DNA of 64,000 nucleotides from Solirubrum puertoriconensis (GTDB lineage: Bacteria > Bacteroidota > Bacteroidia > Cytophagales > Hymenobacteraceae). The DNA lies in assembly GCF_001483135.1 (NCBI RefSeq), contig NZ_LNAL01000006.1:186003-250002 (forward strand), in the 5' to 3' direction. The translations under genes were made by a program, and so were the position numbers. Positions 26,122 to 34,890 of this stretch are shown here, piece after piece (the stretch's first letter is position 1; the number at the start of each line of letters is the position of its first letter). Below the pieces are notes generated by a model. The model saw only the letters and a list, made by a program, of their open reading frames with translations, did no database searches and was not told the origin of the DNA.

Positions 26122-27519
26122 ATGAAACATCTACTCCTGGGCTTGGCACTGGTTGGCTCGGTGCAAGCGGCCGTTGCGCAGCAAAAAGCAGCTAAGGCTG
26201 TCAAAACAAACATTTCGGCCGCTACGGTGGAGCGCGTAGAGCGTACCCTGGCCGACGACAAGATGCGCGGGCGCGCCCTGAACACCGGCGCCAACGAGGC
26301 GGCGCAGTTCCTGGCCGGCGAGTTCAAGCGCATCGGCCTGAAGCCGCTGAACGGCCTCACTTCGTTCGAGCAGAAGTTTCAGGTATTTGAGATAAACACC
26401 ACCAGCGTGCAGGCTTCGCTAAACGGCACCGCCGTGCCGCGCGAAAACGTGGTGCTGATGTCGGGTATCGAACAAGTAAGCTGGACCAGCGGCCAAAACG
26501 GTGCGCCGCAAGCCTCGGTATCGGCTGCTAGCCAGGTAAATTGGACGGACGGCACCGGCGACACCGCCCCGAAGGTGTGCGTGATTGGGCCGCAGGCCGA
26601 TTTCCGGAAAGAGGTAGGCCCGCTGTTGCGCCAGAAGGGCAACGTGCTGGTTATCATCGATCCGGCCCACGCGGCCATGTTTAAGCGCTTGGCCGGGCAA
26701 ATGCAGCACAGCACCTTCCGTGGCGAAAAGCCGCAGCCCTACACGGCAGCGTTTATTCTGGCCCCAGCGGCCGTTACCAACGGCGCCAACTACCAGCTTA
26801 CGGGTGCTACCAGCATTAAGCCGATCGAAATTCGCAACGTGGTGGGTGTGCTGCCCGGCCGCGATAAAAGCAAAGCCGCCGAGCAAGTAGTCTTCTCGGC
26901 GCACTACGACCACATCGGCTATCTGCCAGCTGTAGCCGGCGACTCCATTGCCAACGGTGCCGACGACGATGCCTCGGGCACCACGGCTGTGGTGGCCCTA
27001 GCCGAGCACTTCAAGAAAGCCAAAAGCAATGCTCGCTCGCTGGTGTTCGTGGCCTTTACGGCCGAAGAGGTAGGCGGCTTTGGTTCGCAATACTTCTCGA
27101 AGCAGCTCGACCCGGCCAAGGTTACGGCCATGTTCAACATCGAGATGATTGGCAAGGTGTCGAAGTTTGGCCCCGGTACGGCCTTTATCACCGGCTTCGA
27201 TAAGTCGGATTTCGGCCAGATTCTGCAGCGCAACCTGCAAGGCTCCACGTTTAAGTTCGAGCCCGACCCGTACCCCGAGCAGCAGCTGTTCTACCGCTCC
27301 GACAACGCCACCCTCGCGCGCCTAGGTGTACCGGCCCACAGCATCAGCACCGATCAAATTCCGACGGATAAGCTTTACCACTCGGTGGACGACGAGGTAG
27401 AAAGCCTCGACCTGAAAAACATGACCGAGGTAATTAAGGCCATTGCCCAAAGCGCCACCAGCATTGTGAGCGGGCAGGATACGCCCACGCGCATTGCCGA
27501 CGCGGGCACGCGCAAGTAA
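26122..27519 (+). CDS. M28-family zinc aminopeptidase, exported
   Basis: 465 residues from the ATG at 26122, which starts a signal peptide (LLLGLALVGSVQAAVAQQ). The peptidase domain occupies the C-terminal half with the metal ligands and catalytic residues of M28: SAHYDHIG (His), NGADDDASGTT (bridging Asp), FTAEEVGGFGS (Glu-Glu), FNIEMIGK and YHSVDDE (His). A protease-associated insert lies between about residues 130 and 260. It should act in the periplasm or outside, removing N-terminal residues from peptides. It follows the methyltransferase-like gene and ends in a strong terminator. Confidence 0.93.
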   Translation: MKHLLLGLALVGSVQAAVAQQKAAKAVKTNISAATVERVERTLADDKMRGRALNTGANEAAQFLAGEFKRIGLKPLNGLTSFEQKFQVFEINTTSVQASLNGTAVPRENVVLMSGIEQVSWTSGQNGAPQASVSAASQVNWTDGTGDTAPKVCVIGPQADFRKEVGPLLRQKGNVLVIIDPAHAAMFKRLAGQMQHSTFRGEKPQPYTAAFILAPAAVTNGANYQLTGATSIKPIEIRNVVGVLPGRDKSKAAEQVVFSAHYDHIGYLPAVAGDSIANGADDDASGTTAVVALAEHFKKAKSNARSLVFVAFTAEEVGGFGSQYFSKQLDPAKVTAMFNIEMIGKVSKFGPGTAFITGFDKSDFGQILQRNLQGSTFKFEPDPYPEQQLFYRSDNATLARLGVPAHSISTDQIPTDKLYHSVDDEVESLDLKNMTEVIKAIAQSATSIVSGQDTPTRIADAGTRK

Positions 27520-27544
27520 GCTCACCTAGGTCTTGCCCAAGCTC

Positions 27545-27591
27545 CACCGCGAGGCTGCCGAACGTGGGTTCGGCAGCCTCGCGGTGCTTTT
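27545..27591 (+). terminator. Rho-independent terminator
   Basis: A 19-bp perfect stem (CACCGCGAGGCTGCCGAAC and its complement) with a 4-base loop, then CTTTT. It isolates the peptidase from the export cluster. Confidence 0.85.
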
Positions 27592-27634
27592 GTGGCTGCC
27601 GCTTACAAAACCGGGCAGCCTGGCTGACATTTTC

Positions 27635-27658
27635 GAACACACTGTCCATAACCGGACA
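27635..27658 (+). promoter_or_regulatory. Upstream activator site, copy 1 (adaptor-channel operon)
   Basis: Three half-sites: GAACA (27635), TGTCC (27643) and GGACA (27654), in the arrangement GRACA-N3-TGTYC-N6-GGACA, followed by a T-tract. The centre of the TGTCC/GGACA dyad is 75 bp upstream of the -24 GG of the sigma-54-like promoter. Identical geometry occurs at 32426 and 39471. Inference: binding site of the NtrC-type regulator encoded at 36455-37849. Confidence 0.75.
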
Positions 27659-27722
27659 ACTTTTTTGTACAACTCAACAAGGTATACATTTATAAAATAA
27701 TGATAATCAATTTGTTATAAGT

Positions 27723-27740
27723 TTGGCATTGGGCTTGGCT
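27723..27740 (+). promoter_or_regulatory. Sigma-54-like promoter, copy 1
   Basis: TTGGCA-N6-TTGGCT. The -24 half fits the sigma-54 consensus TTGGCA; the -12 half has TTGG in place of the usual TTGC, a deviation shared by all three copies. The adaptor ATG is 41 bases from the first T of the -12 half, exactly as at copy 3. Confidence 0.7.
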
Positions 27741-27775
27741 ATTACTATCCGAATCCGACCCCAATCCTAACGAAA

Positions 27776-29026
27776 ATGGACAGAGCTATTTCGCCCGCCA
27801 CGCATGCCAAACGCCGCACCCGGCGCCTGTTGCTGGTAGTTACCGCCTTGGCGGTGGCGGCCGTGGGCCTGTGGGCCTTCCGCGGTGTGCTGAAGCCCAG
27901 CATCAGGCAGGAGGAAATTCTGACGGCGGCCGTAGAAACCGGCGACGTAGAGGCTTCCATCACGGCTACCGGCCTCATCATTCCGGCGCACGAGGCGGTT
28001 ATCACCAGCCCCATCCAGTCGAGCATTCGGCGGGTGCTGCTTACGGCCGGCGCCAAGGTGCAGCCCGGGCAGCCTATCCTGGAGCTCGACAAGGAGCTAA
28101 CCAGCAGCGCGCTGGCTAAGCTGCAGGACGAGCAACTGCAAAACCGCAACGAAAGCACCCTGCTGCAGCTCTCCCTGGAGCGCAGCCTCAACGACCTGGA
28201 GGCGCAGGAGAAAGTGCAGCAGGAGAAAGTGCGCAGCCTGCAATCGGCCCTGCGCGACGAACAGCACCTGCTCGGAATCGGCTCGGGCACCCAGGAGAGT
28301 GTACGCCAGGCCGAGCTGAACCTGAAGATTGCCGAGCTGGAGCTGCAGAAGGTGCGCCGCCAAATCAGCAACCAGCGCCGCTCCAACGATGCCGACGAGC
28401 GCGGCCTGGGCTACACGATGCAGATTCAGGACCGCAACATTACCGAGCTGGCGCATAAGCTGCGCCAAGCCAACATCAGCTCCGACCAGGCCGGCGTGCT
28501 TACCTGGGTAAGCGAAGACATCGGCTCGACCGTGAACCAAGGCCAAGTGCTGGCCCGCGTGGCCGACCTGAGCTCGTTCCGGGTGCGGGGCTCCATTGCC
28601 GACACCTACGCCGACTCGCTGCACGTGGGCGACCCCGTGATTGTGCGCCTAGGTAGCAGCACCGATTTGCGCGGCACCATCAGTTCCATCAGCCCCGCTG
28701 CCGACAAAGGCGTGATGACTTTCTACGCCCAACTCGAGCAAAACAACCACCCCGCATTGCGCGCCAATCTGCGGGCCGATGTGTACGTGGTGACGCGCGC
28801 CCACCGCGGCGTGATGCGCGTGAAGAACGGCCCCTTTTACCAGGGCGGGCGCGAGCAGCCAGTGTTTGTGCTGGAAGACGGCAAGGCCGTGCGCCGCACC
28901 GCACGCTTCGGCGACTCCAACTTCGACTACGTGCAGATTATCAGCGGCGTGCGCCCCGGCGAGGAGCTGATCATCAGCGAAACCAAGGACTACGAACAGG
29001 CCCCCGAGCTCAGCATCAAGCGCTAA
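27776..29026 (+). CDS. Periplasmic adaptor (HlyD/MacA-type membrane fusion protein)
   Basis: 416 residues. One N-terminal membrane helix (LLLVVTALAVAAVGLWAF, about 19-36) anchors it in the inner membrane. Next come a lipoyl half-motif (GDVEASITATGLIIPAHEAVI), a long coiled-coil hairpin (about 115-225) and the second half with beta-barrel (GVLTWVSEDIGSTVNQGQ, then LSSFRVRGSIADTYADSL). Such adaptors connect an inner-membrane ABC transporter to a TolC channel. It is the first gene after the sigma-54-like promoter and is followed by the channel gene; the matching ATPase and permeases lie 3.6 kb away under an identical control module. Substrate not visible, but peptide export is plausible by context. 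Confidence 0.92.
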   Translation: MDRAISPATHAKRRTRRLLLVVTALAVAAVGLWAFRGVLKPSIRQEEILTAAVETGDVEASITATGLIIPAHEAVITSPIQSSIRRVLLTAGAKVQPGQPILELDKELTSSALAKLQDEQLQNRNESTLLQLSLERSLNDLEAQEKVQQEKVRSLQSALRDEQHLLGIGSGTQESVRQAELNLKIAELELQKVRRQISNQRRSNDADERGLGYTMQIQDRNITELAHKLRQANISSDQAGVLTWVSEDIGSTVNQGQVLARVADLSSFRVRGSIADTYADSLHVGDPVIVRLGSSTDLRGTISSISPAADKGVMTFYAQLEQNNHPALRANLRADVYVVTRAHRGVMRVKNGPFYQGGREQPVFVLEDGKAVRRTARFGDSNFDYVQIISGVRPGEELIISETKDYEQAPELSIKR

Positions 29027-29065
29027 GCCCACCCTTCTTTTCTCCCGACACTGCCCTTCTGAGCT

Positions 29066-30586
29066 ATGAACCGACTAAATCTACCCTTTGTGCTGGAGGT
29101 GTTGCGGCTGTGGTTGCTGATGCTGGGCGCCACCGTAGTACTGGTGCTGCTAACCATGTCGATAGCCTGGGCGCAACCAACCGCACCAGCGCAGCCCGCC
29201 CTTACGCTGCCGCAGGTAATTGAGCTAACCCTAGGTCAGTCGTCGGTGGCGAAGCAGGCCGTAACCAACCGCGAAACCAGCCTGTGGCAGTACCGCTCGT
29301 TTCGGGCCGACTACAAGCCGCAACTCGCCCTGGAGGGCGTGCTGCCCAACTACAGCCGCACCATTACGCCCGTAACGCAGCCCGATGGCACCACCGATTT
29401 TCGTTACGTGCGCATCAACAACTCGTACCTGGCTACTACCCTAAGTCAAGGCATCGGCCTTACGGGCGGGCGTATTTCGGTGGGCTCCACGCTGCAGCGC
29501 TTCGATAACTTCGAGGGCAACCAGCGTCTCTACAACAGCAACCCCGTGGCAATAGGGTTGGTGCAGCCCATTGCAGGCTTTAATGCCCTGAACTGGAACA
29601 AGCGCATCGAGCCGCTGCGCTACGAGGAGTCGCAGCGGCAGTACGTGGAGGAGCGCGAAACCATTGCGCGCCGCGCCACCGAGCTGTACTTCGATGTGCT
29701 GCTGCAGCAGGTAAACGCGAGCATTGCGCGCCAAAACCGCCAAGTAAGCGAAGACATGCTGCGCATGGGCCGCGAGCGGCACCGCCTAGGTCGGCTCTCG
29801 GAAAACGACCTGCTGCTGCTCGAGCTGAACCTGCTGAACGCCCAACAAGCCGAAGTGCAGGCCAACGTGGATGCCCAAAACGCCGCCGTGCAGCTCAAAG
29901 GCTACACCGGCCTGACGGTAGACGCCGCCGCTACGCTCGATGTGCCCGCGGCCGCCCCCAAGCTGGAGGTAGCGCCCGAAGCAGCCTTGGCCCAGGCCCG
30001 GCAGTACCGGCGCGAGTCGCTGATGTTTCAGCGGCGCCTGCTCGAGGCCGACCGCAACGTGGCGCAGGCCAAGGGTACTACCGGTTTTCAAGCCAGCCTC
30101 ACGGCCTCGTTTGGCTTAGCGAGCAGCGGCGAGCAGTTTCGCACCAGCTACGTTAACCCCAACGACCAACAGCAGGTGCGCCTGGGTTTCTCGATGCCTA
30201 TTGTGGATTGGGGCAAGACGCGCGCCACCGTGAAAACCGCCGAGCTGGCCCGCCAACAGGCCAAAGTAACCGTGGAGCAGGAGCAAATGACCTTTGAGCA
30301 ATCGGTACTGTCGCAGGCGGCGCAGTTGGGTGCCCTGGAGCAGCAGCTGGCCCTGGCCGCGCGCGCCGATTCGCTGGCGCAGCGCCGCTACAACATTGCC
30401 CGCGCCACGTACCAGGTGGGTCGCATTTCGCTTACCGACCTCAACATTGCCCAAAGCGAGAAAGATCGCGCCAAGCGCGCCTACATTGCGGCGCTGCGCG
30501 CCTCGTGGGTGGCCTATTACCAGTTGCGCACCCTCACGCTCTACGATTTTGAGCGGCAGCAGCCCTTGCTGGCGGCCAGCAACTAA
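29066..30586 (+). CDS. TolC-family outer-membrane efflux channel
   Basis: 506 residues. The N-terminus has a hydrophobic signal segment (LLMLGATVVLVLLTMSIAWAQ). The rest shows the two-fold repeated helical and strand pattern of outer-membrane efflux proteins: LPQVIELTLGQSSVAKQA at the start of the first repeat, PVAIGLVQPIAGFNALNW as a strand region, and GRISLTDLNIAQSEKDRAKRAYI near the end of the second. It forms the trimeric exit duct for the adaptor encoded 39 bases upstream, in the same operon. A 20-bp stem terminator follows. Confidence 0.92.
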   Translation: MNRLNLPFVLEVLRLWLLMLGATVVLVLLTMSIAWAQPTAPAQPALTLPQVIELTLGQSSVAKQAVTNRETSLWQYRSFRADYKPQLALEGVLPNYSRTITPVTQPDGTTDFRYVRINNSYLATTLSQGIGLTGGRISVGSTLQRFDNFEGNQRLYNSNPVAIGLVQPIAGFNALNWNKRIEPLRYEESQRQYVEERETIARRATELYFDVLLQQVNASIARQNRQVSEDMLRMGRERHRLGRLSENDLLLLELNLLNAQQAEVQANVDAQNAAVQLKGYTGLTVDAAATLDVPAAAPKLEVAPEAALAQARQYRRESLMFQRRLLEADRNVAQAKGTTGFQASLTASFGLASSGEQFRTSYVNPNDQQQVRLGFSMPIVDWGKTRATVKTAELARQQAKVTVEQEQMTFEQSVLSQAAQLGALEQQLALAARADSLAQRRYNIARATYQVGRISLTDLNIAQSEKDRAKRAYIAALRASWVAYYQLRTLTLYDFERQQPLLAASN

Positions 30587-30634
30587 GCCCTAGGTAAGCG
30601 GCGGGCTCGGCCATACGACAGCCCCCCTTCCAAT

Positions 30635-30680
30635 AACCCAGCGGCCCGCTGCTCACGACAGAGCAGCGGGCCGCTGGGTT
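30635..30680. terminator. Bidirectional terminator between tolC-type and ompA-type genes
   Basis: AACCCAGCGGCCCGCTGCTC is exactly mirrored at 30661-30680 around a six-base loop; AA/TT ends allow weak U-tracts in both directions. It separates convergent genes. Confidence 0.8.
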
Positions 30681-30686
30681 TTAAGG

Positions 30687-32330
30687 TTAGCGTTTCTTTT
30701 CCCACTCGGTCACGCGCTTGCCTTGCAGGCGCTGGCCTAGGTTGCGAATCCATACGCCGGCTTTGGTGCGTGGCTGGGCTTTTACGCGTTTGCGCTTGCG
30801 GCGCTCAGCGGGTTGTTCAGCACCCTCGGCAGCGCCCGAGTTACGAGCCTTAGCAACCGCCGTGGGCTCGGGAGCTGGCAGCTCGTTTGGTGGCAGCAGC
30901 ATGTTGCGTGGCAAACCGGCTTCGCCATCCTTGCTGATGACGCGCACGCTCAGGCGGCGGTTGAGGGCGCGGCCTACTGCTCCGGCATTGGAGGCAATAA
31001 AATAATTGGCCCCGAAGCCTTCGGCCCGCAGGCGGCGAGGGTCTACGCCAAAGCGAACCAACGTGCGGCGGGCTTCGTCGGCGCGTTGTTGGCTGAGCTT
31101 AAGGTTGGCAGCCGGGTCGCCGGTACCATCGGTGTAGCCGCCCAACTGCAGGTACACCTCCGGAAAGGCTTTCAGGAGCTTGGCTACGTTGCGCAATTGT
31201 TCGCGCGAGCCGTCGGTAAGGGTAGCGCGCCCCGGCTCGAAGTACACGCGGTCGAGATTGACCCAACCCACGGCGGGGCTGATGGTGTTGGGCCCTTTGC
31301 TCGGGTCGGAAAGAAAGCGGTAGAGCTGGTACTCGGTGGAGTTGGTGCCCACATTCAGGGTGTTGCCATCGGCTAGCGTAACCAGCAGCTGCGGGCCGGT
31401 TTCGCGGATGTAGGTATCCGTGAGCACATCGTAGTAGCCGGCAGGGTAGGAGTTGGCCGTAGGTACGGCGCGGGCTGAGGTAGCATCGGCGGTGGACACG
31501 GCAACCGGTGCAATGGCTTGCGCCGGGGCTGGCACAAGCTTGGAGCGATACCCAAAACCGAAGCCCAAACCTAGGGCTGGCACCAACAGCAGCGCCCATT
31601 GCCATTTCGGCGCTTTGCGCCGCCGCACATTGGTGAGGGCAGGCGTAAAGGTGATGCCTCCGCCAACTGTGCCCCACGTGCCGTCGGCGGCCGAAGTAAG
31701 CTTTGGGGCTGGTTGGGGCGCGGCCGGGGCCTGCGCTGGCCGCCGCGGCGCGGAGGCAGGGGTAGGCACAGGACCGGCGACAGGCCTGTCGATGGGTTCG
31801 GCTGTGGTGGTTGCCGGTTGCAGGGGAGTTGGCCGGGGGCTGGCGGGTTGGTGCTGTAGCCACTCGCTTAGGGCAGCGGCATTGAGCCCGTGCTCGTCGG
31901 CGTGTTTGCCCAGGGTGCCCAGCACGGCGGCCACGGCCACATCGAGTAGGTGCTGAAACTCGGCGGCCGATAAGTTGTGGCGCGCTGCCATAGCCGAGGT
32001 AGTACTGGCGTACGCATCGGCCAGCAGGCCCTGCATCAGCGTTACGCCGCGGCCGTGCCAGGGCTGCCGGCCGGCCGTGCTTAGTTGCTGCAGCACCTCG
32101 TGCTGGTGAGCTTGCCGGGTAAGCGTCCAGAGGGCCTCGCTACCGTTGGGCTGGCGGGCGCGCCCTGCCAAGGCACTTACCACGAGCGGCAGCACCTCGG
32201 CAAAAGTTTGCTCGATGGCGGCAGTATCGTGGTCGAGAGCGGTACCTAGGGCGTTCAGGTGCTCGGCCTGCAGAAAAGTATGGACCTCTTCCACTAGGGC
32301 TTTATCGGGGCTCATGGTAGTCGTGGGCAT
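30687..32330 (-). CDS. DUF937-OmpA fusion protein with one membrane segment
   Basis: 547 residues. The N-terminal 150 residues are of DUF937 type (EALWTLTRQAHQHEVLQQL, SAAEFQHLLDVAVAAVLGTL), a helical domain of unknown role. A Pro/Ala-rich linker and one membrane helix (KWQWALLLVPALGLGFGFGY, about 238-257) follow. The C-terminal OmpA domain begins near VYFEPGRATLTDGS and includes LGGYTDGTGDPAANLKLSQQRADEAR and NRRLSVRVI, the peptidoglycan-binding pattern. The protein should span the inner membrane with OmpA in the periplasm. It sits opposite to the export genes between the two halves of the ABC system; a structural role there is only a guess. A start at 32315 is equally possible. Confidence 0.85.
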   Translation of the reverse strand: MPTTTMSPDKALVEEVHTFLQAEHLNALGTALDHDTAAIEQTFAEVLPLVVSALAGRARQPNGSEALWTLTRQAHQHEVLQQLSTAGRQPWHGRGVTLMQGLLADAYASTTSAMAARHNLSAAEFQHLLDVAVAAVLGTLGKHADEHGLNAAALSEWLQHQPASPRPTPLQPATTTAEPIDRPVAGPVPTPASAPRRPAQAPAAPQPAPKLTSAADGTWGTVGGGITFTPALTNVRRRKAPKWQWALLLVPALGLGFGFGYRSKLVPAPAQAIAPVAVSTADATSARAVPTANSYPAGYYDVLTDTYIRETGPQLLVTLADGNTLNVGTNSTEYQLYRFLSDPSKGPNTISPAVGWVNLDRVYFEPGRATLTDGSREQLRNVAKLLKAFPEVYLQLGGYTDGTGDPAANLKLSQQRADEARRTLVRFGVDPRRLRAEGFGANYFIASNAGAVGRALNRRLSVRVISKDGEAGLPRNMLLPPNELPAPEPTAVAKARNSGAAEGAEQPAERRKRKRVKAQPRTKAGVWIRNLGQRLQGKRVTEWEKKR

Positions 32331-32425
32331 ACATCAAGGGGCAATCTGCTACAGTACGCGAATAAGGGCCGGTGGTTGGGCAACTGGGTAGGTAGCTCAA
32401 ATCGCACATCAGCACCTTCATTTCC

Positions 32426-32449
32426 GAACACCTTGTCCAGAACCGGACA
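32426..32449 (+). promoter_or_regulatory. Upstream activator site, copy 2 (ABC operon)
   Basis: GAACA (32426), TGTCC (32434), GGACA (32445) in the same GRACA-N3-TGTYC-N6-GGACA form, then a T-tract. Its dyad centre is again 75 bp from the -24 GG. An extra GGACA in AACCGGACAAC (32565-32575) lies beyond the predicted start of transcription and repeats an 11-mer of copy 1; it could modulate the operon. Confidence 0.75.
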
Positions 32450-32513
32450 TTTTTTTAGAAGCATGTTTCATTGGTATTCGATGCAAATTCCTGTAATAAA
32501 GCAATATATGCAA

Positions 32514-32531
32514 TTGGCACGCGGCTTGGCT
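32514..32531 (+). promoter_or_regulatory. Sigma-54-like promoter, copy 2
   Basis: TTGGCA-CGCGGC-TTGGCT; the -24 part TTGGCACG is a full consensus match. The next credible start codon is at 32636, giving a leader near 95 bases, longer than at the other two copies. Confidence 0.72.
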
Positions 32532-32635
32532 TACTCTACTGCGCCCCGGTGTGCGGTTGCTCAAAACCGGACAACCCACGGCGCCTCCCTTTCCTCAACG
32601 CAGGCCAAACCCCGAAAACAAACCCGACCGATCCT

Positions 32636-33376
32636 ATGGAACCGACCCTGACCACGAGCCACGCACTGACCGATTCGCGCGCCACCACGTCGCTCAAAAA
32701 CACGCCTATGATCAAGCTCTCCGAAATTGAGAAAGTGTACCAGACCGATACCATCGAGACGGTGGCACTGAACCGCGTGAACCTAACGATCAACCGGGGC
32801 GAGTTCGTGTCCATCATGGGGCCGTCGGGCTGCGGCAAATCCACCCTGCTGAGCCTGATGGGTCTGCTCGACGAGCCCACCAGCGGCACTATCGAAATCG
32901 ACGGCCGCCCCGTTACGAGCTACTCCGATAAGGAGCTCGCCAAGGTGCGCAACCACAAAATCGGGTTCATCTTCCAGAGCTTCCACCTCATCAACGACCT
33001 CTCGGTACTCGATAACGTGGAGCTGCCCCTGCTGTACCGCGCGGGCATGGGCGGCAAGGAGCGCCGCCAACGCGCTCTGGCAGCCCTCGAAAAAGTAGGC
33101 TTGAGCGCCCGCACCAAGCACTTTCCGTCGCAGCTATCGGGCGGGCAGCGCCAGCGCGTAGCCATTGCCCGCGCCCTGGCCGGCGCCCCCGAAATCATCT
33201 TGGCCGACGAACCTACCGGCAACCTCGACTCGGTGATGGGAGAGGAAATAATGGAGCTGCTGCTGACCCTGCACCGCGAGGCCAACACCACCATTGTGAT
33301 GGTAACGCACGACGAAAGCATGGCCCTGAAAACCGAGCGCGTGATTCGCTTCTTCGACGGTAGCCAGGTTAGCTAA
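32636..33376 (+). CDS. ABC transporter ATPase, MacB/LolD type
   Basis: 246 residues from the ATG at 32636; an in-frame ATG at 32708 begins directly at the conserved domain (MIKLSEIEKVYQTD) and is a good alternative. Complete ATPase motifs: Walker A MGPSGCGKSTLL, Q-loop FIFQSFHL, signature LSGGQRQRVAIARALA, Walker B IILADEPTGNLD, and H-loop MVTHDES. The TGNLD form is typical of the LolD/MacB branch that drives mechanotransmission rather than classic import. It leads an operon with a small membrane protein and two FtsX-type permeases and is controlled by sigma-54-like module 2. Confidence 0.94.
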   Translation: MEPTLTTSHALTDSRATTSLKNTPMIKLSEIEKVYQTDTIETVALNRVNLTINRGEFVSIMGPSGCGKSTLLSLMGLLDEPTSGTIEIDGRPVTSYSDKELAKVRNHKIGFIFQSFHLINDLSVLDNVELPLLYRAGMGGKERRQRALAALEKVGLSARTKHFPSQLSGGQRQRVAIARALAGAPEIILADEPTGNLDSVMGEEIMELLLTLHREANTTIVMVTHDESMALKTERVIRFFDGSQVS

Positions 33377-33397
33377 TTCATCGGTCCTCTTTCTACC

Positions 33398-33577
33398 ATG
33401 AAACGCCTGTGGCAAGCGGTAGGCCTGGTGCTAATGGCCGCGCTCCTTCTGCTGGCTGGTGCCGGCCTCCACGCTCTTTTGGTGCCGGTGCCGCCGGCTC
33501 GCCGCCCTGCGGCCAAGCCCACGCTGCTTCTGGTGGATCCTCAACCCTCCTCTGCTTCCCAAATCTATGCTGCTTAG
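33398..33577 (+). CDS. Small membrane protein of the ABC operon, 59 residues
   Basis: A short ORF between the ATPase and the first permease. It starts MKRLWQAVGLVLMAALLLLA, one N-terminal membrane helix or uncleaved signal, then a Pro/Arg-rich stretch (VPVPPARRPAAKP) and a short tail ending IYAA. It begins 22 bases after the ATPase stop, and its last 11 bases overlap the permease start in another frame, so translation is probably coupled. I recognise no family. It could be a small transporter subunit, a substrate or an assembly factor. Confidence 0.6.
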   Translation: MKRLWQAVGLVLMAALLLLAGAGLHALLVPVPPARRPAAKPTLLLVDPQPSSASQIYAA

Positions 33578-34820
33578 CTATCTAAAACTCGCTTGGAAGG
33601 TGCTCTTGCGTCGCAAGTTCTTCACCTTTATCAGCCTCTTCGGCATCGCCTTTACCCTGATGGTGCTGCTGGTGGTGGTGGCTCTGTTCGACCACACCGT
33701 GGGCGCCCACTACCCTGAGTCGCGCCTCGACCGCATGACCTTTGCGCAGTTTCTGCACGTGCGTTATAAAGACGGTGGCAACATGAACACCCCGCCCAGC
33801 TACTACGTGCTTGATAAATACGTGCGCACGCTGCGCACCCCCGAGAAGGTGTCTATTGCCTCGAACTTCCACGCCACGCCGAGCTACGTGGGCAACCGCA
33901 AGCTGGACCTGGACTTGCGCTATACCGATGCTGCTTTCTGGCAGATTATGGACTTCAACTTCACGCAGGGCAAGCCGTTCCTGGAAGCCGATGTGAAAGC
34001 CGGTTCCCGCGTGGCCGTTATCAACCGCAGCACGGCGCGCCAGTACTTTGGCACCGAAGCAGGGGTCGTCGGCCGCACCATTGTGGTAAACCAAACCAGT
34101 TTCCGGGTGCAGGGCGTGGTAGAAGACGTGCCGGCCATGCGCTTCAGCTCGTACGCCGACGTATGGGTGCCCCTGAGCACCAGCCCCGACGATTTGCAGC
34201 GCGTGCAGTTGCAGGGCGACTACTTAGCAATTATCCTAGCCAAGTCGGAGGCCGACGTGCCGGCTGTACAAGCCGAGTTTGAGCAGGCTATGAAACGCGT
34301 GCCACTGCCCGACCCCAAAAACATGGAGTACCTGGACCTGCACGCCGACCGGCTAATTGCGTCCATCTCCCGGCAGCTGATGAGCCCGCTCACCGAATAT
34401 AAGTCCGATGGGTTGGAGCTGCTCTACCCCATTCTGGCAGGCTTGGCCCTGCTGTTCATGATCTTACCGGCCCTGAACCTGGTGAACATCAACGTGAGCC
34501 GCATCATGGAGCGCTCCTCGGAAATCGGGGTACGCAAAGCCTTTGGCGCTACGGGCGGCAAGCTGGTCAGCCAGTTCCTGGTCGAGAACATCTTCCTCAC
34601 GCTGATTGGCGGAATACTGGGGTTGCTGCTGGCCTACGTGACCCTGCAAATCATCAGCGGCTCGCAGTTGCTGGCCTACGCGCAATTCGAAATGAACTGG
34701 CGCATTTTCAGTTGGGCCTTGCTCGTGACAGTATTCTTCGGGGTGCTATCGGGGGTATACCCTGCCTTCAAAATGTCGCGTCTGCAACCGGTGCAGGCTT
34801 TGAAAGCCAGCGGCAAGTAA
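33567..34820 (+). CDS. MacB/FtsX-type ABC permease, first copy
   Basis: 417 residues from the ATG at 33567 (MLLSYLKLAWKVLLRRKFF). Membrane helix 1 lies at about 20-45 (FISLFGIAFTLMVLLVVVAL), followed by a large periplasmic MacB_PCD domain (about 50-270) and three C-terminal helices (LLYPILAGLALLFMILPAL, FLTLIGGILGLLLAYV, IFSWALLVTVFFGVLSGVY). The coupling segment MERSSEIGVRKAFGATGGKL is the FtsX family hallmark. A longer upstream start at 33459 would overlap the small membrane protein and is rejected. It should form a heterodimer with the second permease and extract a periplasmic or membrane substrate. Confidence 0.92.
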   Translation: MLLSYLKLAWKVLLRRKFFTFISLFGIAFTLMVLLVVVALFDHTVGAHYPESRLDRMTFAQFLHVRYKDGGNMNTPPSYYVLDKYVRTLRTPEKVSIASNFHATPSYVGNRKLDLDLRYTDAAFWQIMDFNFTQGKPFLEADVKAGSRVAVINRSTARQYFGTEAGVVGRTIVVNQTSFRVQGVVEDVPAMRFSSYADVWVPLSTSPDDLQRVQLQGDYLAIILAKSEADVPAVQAEFEQAMKRVPLPDPKNMEYLDLHADRLIASISRQLMSPLTEYKSDGLELLYPILAGLALLFMILPALNLVNINVSRIMERSSEIGVRKAFGATGGKLVSQFLVENIFLTLIGGILGLLLAYVTLQIISGSQLLAYAQFEMNWRIFSWALLVTVFFGVLSGVYPAFKMSRLQPVQALKASGK

Positions 34821-34890
34821 TTCAACCAGTCCAGGGTAAACAGCGCCGTGCTTCGGCCAGCCCCGCCCGACGACCTAGCTAGCTACAACC

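Noticed and set aside
33459-33566. Longer N-terminus for the first FtsX-type permease
   Set aside because: The added residues have no similarity to the family and overlap the small membrane protein; the start at 33567 begins exactly at the conserved N-terminal helix region.
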